Assembly: GCA_946624575.1 (NCBI GenBank) | Contig: CAMOSH010000013.1 | Coordinates: forward strand, 1 to 42,583 | Length of the DNA: 42,583 nucleotides | From: an uncultured Verrucomicrobiota bacterium | GTDB lineage: Bacteria; Verrucomicrobiota; Kiritimatiellia; RFP12; UBA3636 | Direction: 5' to 3' | In this document: piece by piece, positions 6,247 to 13,949 of the stretch | Numbering within the stretch: the first letter of the stretch is position 1 | Layout: the number at the start of each line of letters is the position of its first letter | The notes under the pieces: model-generated | Told to the model about the DNA's origin: nothing | What the model saw: only the letters and a program-made list of their open reading frames with translations | The model's database searches: none | Made by a program: the position numbers and the translations under genes

Positions 6247-8673
6247 TCACTCCCGCCGCAAGCCTTCGAGCAGTGCCTTCTTGCGCGGGGTGTCGCCTTT
6301 CGCGGGGCCGAGGGAGTCGCGGTCAGGACCCTCCCATTCGACGTTCCACACGCCGGATTCGCGGAAGGCGTGGTAGGTCCAGTCCCATCCGTATTCCTCG
6401 AAAAGGTCGATGCAGTCGCGCAGGTATTGGTCGGCGCCGGGCGCCCACGCGACGGCGCTGAACTCGCCCACGTAGATCTTCGCGCCGTGCCGCAGCTGGA
6501 AGTCCCGCACCGGTTTGAGGCACGCCCGCAGGTAGTCCTTGTTCCAGCCCTTCGTGTCGTCCGGGTAGGAGCGCAGTTCGCCCTGCTTCCACATCACGCC
6601 CTGGTGCGTGTAGGCGAGCGGCTTGTACATGTGGACCTCGTAGATCACGTTCACGAGATCGAGCGGCGAAAACGAGGCAAACGCCGCCGGATCGTCCTGG
6701 GAGTTGCATTCCACGAGGATCGGGGTGTCCGGGTCGATTTCGCGGATGGCCTCGGCGGCGCGTTTCTGGAGCGTCCAGAAGTCGCAGCCCGGGGCGGCTT
6801 CCGAGGTCTGCATCGGTTCGTTTACGAGGTCGTATCCGTAGATTCCCTCGCGCCCCCTGAAGCGCTCCGCGATGCGTCGCCACGTCTCGACGAAATGCGC
6901 GGCGAGGCGCTCGTCGTGGAACATCCGCATTTCGTTTGCTTCGTCCCTGCCGCCGGGCGCCTCGTGGAGGTCGAGCACGACCTTCATGCCGCGCTTGGCG
7001 GCCTGCGGGAGGACGAACGAATCGAAGTGGTCCAGCTTCGGGGCGAGCCAGCGGTCGAACCACGCGACCGGGTCTTCGCCCTCGGGCCGCTCGTCGTTGC
7101 TCGACATCTGGTAGCGGATCAGGGTGACGCCCCACGACTGGAGCGTGTCGAAGTCGGCCTCCGTCATGAACGGCGGATCCTTCCGCGACGGGGACATGAC
7201 GCCGCGCAATTTTTTAACGCAGAGACGCAGAGGCGCAGAGGCGTTTTCGCCCGAAGATTGAGTAGACAGGATTGCAAGATTGCCACTCTGCGTTTCTCCG
7301 CGTCTCTGCGCCTCCGCGTTAAGACTCCCAGAGTACGCGCACCGGTGGGTCTGGTTCGTGACGGGCCAGAGGGGCGCGGGGTCGCCGATGCGGAGGGTGG
7401 AGAGGTCGAAGACGGCGCGGCCGCTCGTTTCCTGAAGGCCGATCATCATGCGCGCCTTCGAGCGCGACACGCCGGAGGAGAGGTCGGAGACGCGGATTGT
7501 CTGCGTGGGGAAGTCGCCGAGGCGGGACGGCGTGTTCGGATAGGACCACTCGCCGGAAAGCGCATCCTCGTATTCGAACTGGAACTTGAGGCCGGTGTAC
7601 CAGTTGAGCGGCTTTGCGATGCGCTCGCCGCTCGCGACGATCTCCGCCCCGACGGGCTTGCCATCCCACGCCGAAAGGTCGATCTCGGCCGTGGCGAGGC
7701 CGCCGGTCTTCTCCTCGCCGACGGGCACATCGACGATGAGCAGATCGCCCTCGATGCGGGCGTTGGGTCCGCATTGCCAGCAAAGTTCCTTTTTTTGTCC
7801 AGCGCATATGATAGGTGCTACAACGCGGCGGTCGCGCGTCACGACGAAGTCCCCGCCGTGATTCGCGAAAACGCGCGCCGTCGCGGCATCGTGGACGAGC
7901 GCGAGCGAGACGGCCAGCCCTTCGCCGTGCAGCCGCGCAACGAGTCGCGGCGTGACGACCTGCGGTACGGCGCATAGATTCACGCCCCAGAGGTCGAGCG
8001 TCCGGGCGCATTCGAGAATGTGTTCGGCCACTTCCGGCGAATACGGCTCGCCGTCGGCGGCTTTTCGGCACAGGATTCCCAAGTGCCTCTCAAAGGAAAG
8101 GGACCATTTGCCGTCCTGTTCGCAAAAGTCGATGTGGGCGATGCGGCGGATCGATGGGTGCGCCTTGCGAAAGTATTGCAGGGCGTCGCCATTGTAGGTC
8201 GCCACCATGAGGCGGTCCTGACCGATACCAAACTGCGCGAAGGTCGCGAGCACCCGCTCGGCAAAGTCCGGATCAAAGGACTTGAAATCGATCCAGAACT
8301 CCGGGATCGACTTCACGACTTCAAGCGCCTCCGGGAGCGATACGGCGCGCTCCCGGGTGGGTTGCCCGCCCAAGAGATAGGTGTGCCGCCGTATCTCGGC
8401 CCAATCGTGTTCGCGAATCTTCGCGTCCCAGCCCATCGTGCGCTTGAAGGTGGGGTCGTGGGAAAGGACGATCACGCCGTCCCTGGACGGATGCACGTCG
8501 AGCTTCAGCACCTCGCTGCCGCGCTCCACCGCATTGCGGTAGGCGGCCATCGAATGTTCCGGCGCGTCGGGATAGTCGCCGCGGTGCGCGACGCATTTGA
8601 TACCGCCGGCGGCTGAACCGGCGCAAAGGACGCAGAGAGAGGCGCAAAGGGAATGCAAACGGGACATGTTCAT
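6247..8673 (-). CDS. Secreted GDPD-like / CBM-like / GH5 fusion protein
   Basis: About 808 residues from ATG 8673, 8 bases after the upstream stop and preceded by GAAGAG; the longer frame upstream is noise. A signal peptide is followed by a glycerophosphodiester phosphodiesterase-like barrel (about 25-280: VAHRGDYPDAPEHS, LDVHPSRDGVIVLSHDP). Next is a beta-sandwich CBM-like domain (about 295-445), a linker formed by a palindromic repeat, and a GH5 barrel (about 490-808) with acid E619 in LVNEP and nucleophile E737 in YVGEF. In the GDPD half the usual E-x-D metal pair reads K57-x-D59, although H30, E39, D59 and H72 are present, so that half may not be a normal phosphodiesterase. The GH5 half should act on a beta-glycan. 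Shares operon context with the beta-helix protein upstream. Confidence 0.88.
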   Translation of the reverse strand: MNMSRLHSLCASLCVLCAGSAAGGIKCVAHRGDYPDAPEHSMAAYRNAVERGSEVLKLDVHPSRDGVIVLSHDPTFKRTMGWDAKIREHDWAEIRRHTYLLGGQPTRERAVSLPEALEVVKSIPEFWIDFKSFDPDFAERVLATFAQFGIGQDRLMVATYNGDALQYFRKAHPSIRRIAHIDFCEQDGKWSLSFERHLGILCRKAADGEPYSPEVAEHILECARTLDLWGVNLCAVPQVVTPRLVARLHGEGLAVSLALVHDAATARVFANHGGDFVVTRDRRVVAPIICAGQKKELCWQCGPNARIEGDLLIVDVPVGEEKTGGLATAEIDLSAWDGKPVGAEIVASGERIAKPLNWYTGLKFQFEYEDALSGEWSYPNTPSRLGDFPTQTIRVSDLSSGVSRSKARMMIGLQETSGRAVFDLSTLRIGDPAPLWPVTNQTHRCAYSGSLNAEAQRRGETQSGNLAILSTQSSGENASAPLRLCVKKLRGVMSPSRKDPPFMTEADFDTLQSWGVTLIRYQMSSNDERPEGEDPVAWFDRWLAPKLDHFDSFVLPQAAKRGMKVVLDLHEAPGGRDEANEMRMFHDERLAAHFVETWRRIAERFRGREGIYGYDLVNEPMQTSEAAPGCDFWTLQKRAAEAIREIDPDTPILVECNSQDDPAAFASFSPLDLVNVIYEVHMYKPLAYTHQGVMWKQGELRSYPDDTKGWNKDYLRACLKPVRDFQLRHGAKIYVGEFSAVAWAPGADQYLRDCIDLFEEYGWDWTYHAFRESGVWNVEWEGPDRDSLGPAKGDTPRKKALLEGLRRE
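7214..7322. repeat. Inverted repeat of the NAEAQRR type read in frame in the GDPD-GH5 linker
   Basis: The left arm starts TTAACGCAGAGACGCAGAGG. The right arm ends GCGTCTCTGCGCC then TCCGCGTTAA and is its approximate reverse complement. On the minus strand it encodes LNAEAQRRGE at one end and SAPLRLCVKK at the other, between PVTNQTHRCAYS and LRGVMSPS. From memory, peptides of this kind recur as translated repeats in unrelated genomes. Confidence 0.85.
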
Positions 8674-8681
8674 CTCTTCAT

Positions 8682-10523
8682 TTACCGGACAACCAGCACA
8701 AAAGGATTGATGCGCTTGCGGACGACGGCGAACCAGCCGATGTTCCAGTTGTCGGACTCGGAATCGTAGCGCGGCTGAAGCTCGTTGGTTTCGACGTGGA
8801 TGCCGCTTGTGGCCTTGCCAACGCGCCGCCACGTCGAGCCGTCATATCGATACAGGGCGACGGTGTCCTTGGAAAAATCGACTTCGGAGTCGTCGAAACG
8901 GATGCGTACCGAAACCGAGTCAAACGCGGACCACGGCGTCTCCGGCGCCGCGCCGACATTGCCGATGTCCGAGAAGTGTCCCAGCCGCCAAACGCCAAGG
9001 ACTTTGTCACCGACAGCGGCGTCGCAGGGAACCGTTCCGGGGATGTCGGTGCGGTCGGATGCGTAGAGCATCGCGAATGTGCGGTTGTTCGAAAAGCGTT
9101 GCTCACCATTCTGGTAGAGGCCGATCTGGAGGCTGTTCACAAGGGAGGTGTCGGGATTGCCGTCCGTGCCGGAGAATGTGCCGTAGTCGCCGACGGCAAC
9201 GTGGTTCACGCTGGAAACGGGCAGGCGGCGCGGATAGATCAGACGACCGCCGTTCACGGCAAACCATCCGTTCGTGCCGCATTTGTTCGCATCGACGGTC
9301 GGAAGCCCGACGAGTCGGAAGAGGCCAAGGTCGAGGTCGCCGCCATCTGCGACAATGCGCCCGTAGTTCTTGATGCGCGCGTGCCTTGCATCGGTGTCCA
9401 CCTCCGTGCGGCCGATCTTGCCGTGGCCTTGGATCCGTCCGGTCGCGGTCTGAGCCTGGTCGCCGCTTTCGTTCACCATGCCGACCCAGATCGCGTGGCC
9501 GGAGTCCGATGCCGTGGCAGCTGTCGTCGCGTTCACCGTGACGCTACCGCCGTTCAGGAGAAGTGTTCCTTCCGATCCGGCGTTTTCACCGAGTTTGAGG
9601 ATCTTGATGCCGGAAAGCGCGTCGTCCACGAAGAGCGTCCCTCTGGAGCCGTTTTCGTTGCCGACAACCATCATTTCGGACGAGAACGCGAGCGGGGCGG
9701 CGACCTCGAAGCGACCGGTTCCCAGATACCCGACGCGGATCGGCTGTGAAGAGGCCGCCGCGTGCGAGATCGTGCCGCCGCGATGAACGAACGTGCCGGA
9801 ACTGCCAACTCCGCGCGCCACGCGGAATTTGTTCGCCACGGCAAGGGCGCCGTCATTCACGAACTTTCCGTTCCCGCTTTCGCCGACAAGGAGATCGCAT
9901 GCGGCGAGCTCGCCGGCGTTCGTGACGATGCCGTCGTAGCCAGCGTATCCGGCAACGATGAATTCTCCTGCCGTCTGCTCCATTTTGCCGCCTTGCTCGA
10001 CGACGATGCTGCTCGTATGCGCATTGTTCGCCGACGGAGTGAGTCCATTGCCGACGGTCACGTTCGACAGCGCCGTCCACGCCCCGCCGGAGCGAACGGT
10101 CGCGCTACCGCTCACGGCCCGGCCGGACGTGACGCCGCTCGCGATGTTTCCAAGGACGACGGGGCCAGCGTTCGTCATCACGCCGCCATCCGCGATTTCG
10201 AAAAGAATGTTCCTCGTGTTGCCGGTTGAGGAATTCTTGACATAGCTGATGCTGAAATTTCTCGTCAAGGCGACTTCGCCGTTCTGAACGACGAGCGGAC
10301 TTGAGCTCAATCCGCCAGCCCAGAGGAACACGTCGTCTGCTTCGTTCGGCAAGCGGTTCATGAAAACGCTTGTATTGTCCGCCGACAGCCAGTTCCCGAC
10401 TGATGCCCAGGCAAATTGACCCGTCTTGTTGCCCCAGGCGATGTTGTCGGCGAATGCGTCCGTTGCGGCGACGGACGCGGCGGCGACGAGGACCGTTTGA
10501 AGAATCAGTGTCGGTTTTCTCAT
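8682..10523 (-). CDS. Secreted beta-helix (autotransporter passenger-like) surface protein ending FVLVVR
   Basis: 613 residues. The signal peptide is MRKPTLILQTVLVAAASVAA. Residues about 25-420 are Gly/Asn/Val-rich strand-turn repeats (VVLGNIASG, ATVRSGGAWTALSNVTVGNG, LLLNGGSVTVNA) typical of right-handed beta-helix passengers. A C-terminal globular part follows and the chain ends RINPFVLVVR. There is no C-terminal beta-barrel, so this is not a classical type V autotransporter. The start has AAAGGAAC 7-9 bases upstream, and a TATAAT box lies at 10580-10585. It overlaps nothing and is followed after 8 bases by the GDPD-GH5 gene. A role in surface glycan binding or display is inference from context. 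Confidence 0.8.
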   Translation of the reverse strand: MRKPTLILQTVLVAAASVAATDAFADNIAWGNKTGQFAWASVGNWLSADNTSVFMNRLPNEADDVFLWAGGLSSSPLVVQNGEVALTRNFSISYVKNSSTGNTRNILFEIADGGVMTNAGPVVLGNIASGVTSGRAVSGSATVRSGGAWTALSNVTVGNGLTPSANNAHTSSIVVEQGGKMEQTAGEFIVAGYAGYDGIVTNAGELAACDLLVGESGNGKFVNDGALAVANKFRVARGVGSSGTFVHRGGTISHAAASSQPIRVGYLGTGRFEVAAPLAFSSEMMVVGNENGSRGTLFVDDALSGIKILKLGENAGSEGTLLLNGGSVTVNATTAATASDSGHAIWVGMVNESGDQAQTATGRIQGHGKIGRTEVDTDARHARIKNYGRIVADGGDLDLGLFRLVGLPTVDANKCGTNGWFAVNGGRLIYPRRLPVSSVNHVAVGDYGTFSGTDGNPDTSLVNSLQIGLYQNGEQRFSNNRTFAMLYASDRTDIPGTVPCDAAVGDKVLGVWRLGHFSDIGNVGAAPETPWSAFDSVSVRIRFDDSEVDFSKDTVALYRYDGSTWRRVGKATSGIHVETNELQPRYDSESDNWNIGWFAVVRKRINPFVLVVR

Positions 10524-10579
10524 GGCTTGTTCCTTTCGATGATTGCGGCCTTTTCCCGATGGGAGGAAAGACGGCCCCG

Positions 10580-10585
10580 ATTATA
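10580..10585 (-). promoter_or_regulatory. Probable -10 box of the beta-helix/GH operon
   Basis: ATTATA on the plus strand gives a consensus TATAAT for minus-strand transcription about 57 bases upstream of ATG 10523. The -35 region is poor and overlaps the dyad at 10606-10645, as expected for an activated promoter. Confidence 0.6.
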
Positions 10586-10605
10586 CCGCCGCGCCGCCAT
10601 GAGCG

Positions 10606-10645
10606 TTAGCATGAAATGCGCACAACGATGTGCATTTAATGCGAA
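10606..10645. promoter_or_regulatory. Candidate operator: 17-19 bp dyad between divergent promoters
   Basis: TTAGCATGAAATGCGCACA (10606-10624), four bases, then TGTGCATTTAATGCGAA (10629-10645). The right arm reversed (TTCGCATTAAATGCACA) matches the left arm with one substitution pair and a 2-base gap. It lies between the minus -10 (10580) and the plus -35 (10657), the natural site for the neighbouring LacI/AraC-type regulator. Confidence 0.65.
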
Positions 10646-10656
10646 ACGCCGCGACC

Positions 10657-10685
10657 TTGCCGCACGGACGACGTTGTGCTAGCAT
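10657..10685 (+). promoter_or_regulatory. Promoter TTGCCG-N17-TAGCAT
   Basis: The -35 TTGCCG (10657-10662), 17-base spacer and TAGCAT (10680-10685) with an extended TGC before it match other promoters in this window. It would transcribe the AAA remnant and then the regulator. Confidence 0.65.
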
Positions 10686-10712
10686 TGGCGGCGTCACGAC
10701 ACGGAGGCCAAC

Positions 10713-10880
10713 ATGGAAAAATACTTCAACGTCGCGGGCCCCTGCTTTCCCGCCGACCACTACATGCTCCCGGCTCTCGACCGGATGCCGGAGATCCGGC
10801 GTCTCGTCGAACGGGAGATGTATTTTGTCGTCCACGCGCCGCGGCAGAGCGGCAAGACGATTCACGTCGTCGGGCTGTAG
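10713..10880 (+). pseudogene. N-terminal remnant of an AAA ATPase, cut just after Walker A
   Basis: ATG 10713 with GGAGG nine bases upstream opens MEKYFNVAGPCFPADHYMLP, then VVHAPRQSGKT, the beginning and P-loop of a family of AAA ATPases common in this phylum (start ...YFN.AGPC...HYMLP, Walker A APRQSGKT). After GKT the frame runs into IHVVGL and a stop (55 residues), where an intact gene would continue for several hundred. The promoter and ribosome site look intact. The regulator begins 28 bases later. The peptide may still be made as a leader. Confidence 0.8.
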
Positions 10881-10908
10881 CCGCGACGACGCACCTGGCC
10901 TTCCCGCC

Positions 10909-12159
10909 ATGGACAAGACACGGAAAAAACGCTCCGCTCCCCGGTCCGGCCGGAGAATCCTCTTTCTGGGCGATTTCGCCTACGCCTCCACGAAGCCGAT
11001 CGTCTCCGGCGTCATACGGCATATTTCAAACCGGTCTGGCGTTTTCCTTCTCGTCTGCGGGGCGCATCCCGGCAACGACGACCGCGGATACGCCTTCGAA
11101 ACCGATGTCGATGGCGTGATCACGTGCAGCGGACTTGCCGGCAGATTTGCACGCAGGCTGGCGGCGGCGGGAAACCGCGCCCCGATTGTCTTCGTCAGTC
11201 AGCCGTGCGACTTTCCGTCGGCCGCGGGGCGCTCCGTTTCGCTTGTCTGCGACGACGCGGCGATATCCGAGTCCGCGGCGTCGCTGCTCCTCCGACATGG
11301 TCTTGCGTCGTTCGGCTATGTAGGTTCGCGCCTCGACGTGGCCGGGGCCGGATGGGACGCGGCGCGCCGGGCGGCATTTCTCGATGCCATTGCGGCCAAA
11401 GGCATGCCGGCCGCGGTTTATGAAGCGCCGCAGAGGCGGCTTGGGTCCCGCGCCGATTTCGCCGCGCTCGCCGCGTGGCTCCGGGAGCTCCCCAAGCCGT
11501 GCGGGCTCTTCGTTTCATACGACCAGCGGGCATTGCACGTGCTGAATGTGTGCCGCGCCGAGGGAATCGCCATCCCGGAGGAAATTCAGGTCATCGGTGT
11601 TGACAACGAGGAGTGGATATGCGAAAGCACCATTCCCACCCTCACTTCGATAGAGCCCGATTTCGAAGGTGCCGGCCGCAGGGCGGCGGAGTCATTGTTG
11701 GCGATGATGGACGGCGCGGCCGGCGGCAGGACCGAAACCTTCGGCGTCAGGCGCGTGGTGCAGAGAATGTCCACAACCGATGTCCATGGCAGCGCCAGCC
11801 GCGCCGTCAGGGCGCGCGACTATTTGCGCAGCCACGCCGGCGAGCCGATCGGAGTGGCGCAGCTGGCCCGGATGCTGAACTGTTCCGTCCGAACGCTCCA
11901 GACGAGTTACAGGACGGTGTTCAGGACAACGCTCACGGACGACCTCGCCATGTCGCGAATCGAAAAGGCCAAGGGTCTCCTCAAGGGGACGAAGACGCCC
12001 GTTGGCGCGATCCCGGAGATGATTGGCTATTCGTCCCCCATCCACTTCGCCCGGTTGTTCAAGGCGAAGACCGGGATGTCAATGCTCGAATACCGCAGAC
12101 GCGCCAGCGGCAACGACCGCCGAAACCCATCACCGCGTTCTTCAGGTTCAATCCGTTGA
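10909..12159 (+). CDS. LacI/XylR-like sensor fused to AraC-type DNA-binding domain
   Basis: 416 residues from ATG 10909; the longer upstream frame is the AAA remnant read out of phase. Residues about 15-300 form a periplasmic-binding-protein-like sensor (RRILFLGDFAYAS, GVITCSGL, ASFGYVGSRLD, CGLFVSYDQRALHVLN, IQVIGVDNEEWICESTIPTL). Residues about 315-410 form two AraC helix-turn-helix motifs (QLARMLNCSVRTLQTSYRTV, IPEMIGYSSPIHFARLFKAK, TGMSMLEYRR). The layout is that of XylR, which reads a sugar and activates transcription. It is divergent from the beta-helix/GH operon, with a 40-bp dyad between them, so it is the likely activator. There is no Shine-Dalgarno sequence at its start. Confidence 0.88.
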   Translation: MDKTRKKRSAPRSGRRILFLGDFAYASTKPIVSGVIRHISNRSGVFLLVCGAHPGNDDRGYAFETDVDGVITCSGLAGRFARRLAAAGNRAPIVFVSQPCDFPSAAGRSVSLVCDDAAISESAASLLLRHGLASFGYVGSRLDVAGAGWDAARRAAFLDAIAAKGMPAAVYEAPQRRLGSRADFAALAAWLRELPKPCGLFVSYDQRALHVLNVCRAEGIAIPEEIQVIGVDNEEWICESTIPTLTSIEPDFEGAGRRAAESLLAMMDGAAGGRTETFGVRRVVQRMSTTDVHGSASRAVRARDYLRSHAGEPIGVAQLARMLNCSVRTLQTSYRTVFRTTLTDDLAMSRIEKAKGLLKGTKTPVGAIPEMIGYSSPIHFARLFKAKTGMSMLEYRRRASGNDRRNPSPRSSGSIR

Positions 12160-12175
12160 CAGACCACGTAGGTTC

Positions 12176-12310
12176 CCCGGCTTGATTTTTCCCATTTGCC
12201 GCTTGCAACCGCGCCCGCCCCCTGCTATCCTTTCCCCGTCGCCGCGCATGGCTCCATCCCTCCGGTAGGGGCCGCGCACCGCGCGGCCCGCGACTTTTCA
12301 ACCTTTCAAC
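12176..12310. repeat. 135-bp direct repeat, copy 1
   Basis: From CCCGGCTTGATTTT to GACTTTTCAACCTTTCAAC this matches 13226-13360 almost base for base except about a dozen positions near the start. It contains a promoter and a GC-rich palindrome (GGGGCCGCGC facing GCGCGGCCC). Together the copies bracket the first toxin-antitoxin pair. Confidence 0.9.
12203..12231 (+). promoter_or_regulatory. Promoter TTGCAA-N17-TATCCT in repeat copy 1
   Basis: TTGCAA (12203-12208), 17-base spacer, TATCCT (12226-12231) with an extended TGC. It points at the antitoxin gene 12490, leaving a 5' leader of about 250 bases made mostly of TTTCAAC repeats. Confidence 0.6.
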
Positions 12311-12395
12311 CTTCCAACCTTTTAACTGGCGTAAGCCCAACCTTTCAACTTTTCACCCTTTCAACTTTTCACCCGTTCAACTGGCGCAAGCCCAA
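12295..12395. repeat. TTTCAAC-type short tandem repeat array
   Basis: Seven- to eight-base units (TTTCAACC, TTTCAACT, TTTTCACC) repeat through this stretch, interspersed with two copies of AACTGGCGNAAGCCCAA. Similar arrays occur at 13345-13420, 31451-31473 and 33832-33861, and translated at 2552-2575. The rest of 12160-12489 holds no gene I can support. Confidence 0.85.
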
Positions 12396-12489
12396 ATCGC
12401 TGCAAAGCGGTTGTCGATGGAAATGTAGAGGGTTTCACGAAAGACGGCATCCTGCAGCGGATGAATCTATCAATCGGACGATTTGAACC

Positions 12490-12804
12490 ATGAATGTTCT
12501 TGCAAAGGAAACGAAAACTCCAACTTGGACTCCAGCGGCAGGGTTTCCAAGCAGAGTGTGGCGGACGCAAGTTGCGGGGTCAATCGGAGATCGATCCTTT
12601 TCCCTTCCAGCGACAGGGCTTTTCGACGTAATCCTCATTGAAGTTCCGAAGTCCGATTCCTTATTCAAAAACAAGACCGAAGTGCCCGAAGGCGTGAATG
12701 TTCCGCGCATCAGCGACTTCATAGGATACGGCCGGAAGTTTCATCCGGAATACCGTTCAACCGAAGATGTCATGCGAGAGCTACGCGAGGGGGAGGAGGA
12801 ATAA
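12490..12804 (+). CDS. Putative antitoxin upstream of PIN toxin
   Basis: 104 residues. It is not a family I can name. The C-terminal third (PRISDFIGYGRKFHPEYRST then DVMRELREGEEE) looks like a flexible, charged toxin-binding tail, as in many type II antitoxins. Its stop lies two bases before the GTG start of the PIN gene, and its last codons (GGGGGAGGAGGAA) form that gene's ribosome binding site. The antitoxin call therefore rests mainly on coupling to the PIN gene. The GC content is lower than in the flanking repeats. Confidence 0.65.
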   Translation: MNVLAKETKTPTWTPAAGFPSRVWRTQVAGSIGDRSFSLPATGLFDVILIEVPKSDSLFKNKTEVPEGVNVPRISDFIGYGRKFHPEYRSTEDVMRELREGEEE

Positions 12805-12806
12805 CT

Positions 12807-13235
12807 GTGTCCTGGGTTGTTGACACATGCGTCCTGATTGACATCCTGCGAGGCGACGAACGGTTCGCCGTGTCATCGGCCTCCGCCTTGCAATCCAAAG
12901 TTCGCGAAACGTTGACCATAGCTCCGCTGACCTATGTCGAATTGTCACCTGAATTCAATGGAGACGCCGTAGCCCAGAACGAATTTCTGGACGGCATTTG
13001 GGTGCAACGCGATTTTGACGGGAATTTCGACGCCGTTCTCGAAGCCCACCGCGCATGGAATGAACATGTTCTGCGAAAACGCTCCGGACTGGACAGGAAG
13101 CGACCGATAGCGGATGTCCTAATTGGCGCATACGCCTTGACAAAAGGAGGTCTGATCACCCGCAACGAGACCGACTTTCGCGCCTTGTATCCAACTCTTC
13201 GCATCCTCAATCCCTCAAAACCCAACCCGGCTTGA
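12807..13235 (+). CDS. PIN-domain ribonuclease, VapC-like toxin
   Basis: 142 residues, GTG start. PIN-domain acidic residues are in place: D in VVDTCVLIDILRGDE at the N-terminus, E in the middle (TYVELSP), and D in KRPIADVLIGAYAL with a final TRNETDF. The family cleaves RNA using metal ions held by these carboxylates and is held in check by the partner antitoxin. The end of the gene overlaps the beginning of direct-repeat copy 2 (13226), so the last codons belong to the repeat. Confidence 0.85.
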   Translation: MSWVVDTCVLIDILRGDERFAVSSASALQSKVRETLTIAPLTYVELSPEFNGDAVAQNEFLDGIWVQRDFDGNFDAVLEAHRAWNEHVLRKRSGLDRKRPIADVLIGAYALTKGGLITRNETDFRALYPTLRILNPSKPNPA

Positions 13236-13360
13236 TTTTGCGCGTCCCCCGCTTGCAACCGCGCCCGCCCCCTGCTATCCTTTCCCCGTCGCCGCGCATG
13301 GCTCCATCCCTCCGGTAGGGGCCGCGCGCCGCGCGGCCCGCGACTTTTCAACCTTTCAAC
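13226..13360. repeat. 135-bp direct repeat, copy 2
   Basis: Second copy of 12176-12310, 1,050 bp downstream. It includes a 10-bp-arm palindrome GGGCCGCGCG-C-CGCGCGGCCC (13318-13338). It starts inside the 3' end of the PIN gene. Confidence 0.9.
13253..13281 (+). promoter_or_regulatory. Promoter TTGCAA-N17-TATCCT in repeat copy 2
   Basis: Same promoter as in copy 1: TTGCAA (13253-13258), 17 bases, TATCCT (13276-13281). It would drive the second PIN module at 13455. Confidence 0.6.
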
Positions 13361-13420
13361 TTTTCAACCGTTCAACCTTTCAACTGGCACAAGCCCAACC
13401 TTTTCACTTTTTCACCTAAC
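13345..13420. repeat. TTTCAAC-type short tandem repeat array
   Basis: Continuation of repeat copy 2 into TTTCAACC, TTTCAACT and TTCAACCG units, with AACTGGCACAAGCCCAA, a variant of the spacer seen in the first array. Confidence 0.8.
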
Positions 13421-13454
13421 GCTTCGCAGAGCCGATGCGAAAGGAGGCTGTGAC

Positions 13455-13949
13455 ATGCCAATGAAGAAAGTTTATGTTGAGACAACTGTAATCAGCGACG
13501 CCACGGCATTGCCGACGAACGACCTCACGCTCGTCGCTCGGCAGGTCGCCACGCGTGAATGGTGGGCAAAAGCAAAGGGGCACTTTGAACTTTTCGTATC
13601 AGCCACTGTTATACGTGAAGCGGGACAAGGGGACGCCGCCGCATCGAGGCGACGGTTGGATGCCCTTGCCGGTCTGGCGAAATTGCCGTTGGTTGACGAA
13701 GTGCTGGCGCTTGCATAACGGCTGGTTGACGCAAAAGCGGTGCCTGTTCGGTACCGCGAAGATGCGATGCACATCGCATTTGCAGCAGTTTACGGAATGG
13801 ATTATCTCGTTTCATGGAACTTCCGGCACATAACAAATGCGCAGATCATTCCAAAAATCAAATGTGTATGTGCCGAGAATGGCTACAAGAGCGCGGAGAT
13901 ATGCACACCTCAGATGCTTAACGCGGAGGCAATTGACGATGAACAATGA
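13455..13949 (+). pseudogene. PIN-domain toxin gene interrupted by one in-frame TAA
   Basis: The frame opens MPMKKVYVETTVISDATALP and reads as a PIN protein to VDEVLALA. It meets TAA (13716-13718) and continues in the same frame with RLVDAKAVPVRYREDAMHIA, then YLVSWNFRHITNA, which is the conserved second half of this PIN subfamily (final D in EDAMHIA, N-acidic SWNFRHI). A single base change (for example GAA to TAA) explains the break. The downstream half could still start at ATG 13767 or a nearby GTG. A sequencing error cannot be excluded. Confidence 0.85.

Noticed and set aside
3963-7977. Long plus-strand frames opposite the rhamnosidase and GDPD-GH5 genes (3963-6143 and 5926-7977)
   Set aside because: The minus-strand frames carry clear GH78, GDPD and GH5 motifs; the plus frames carry none.
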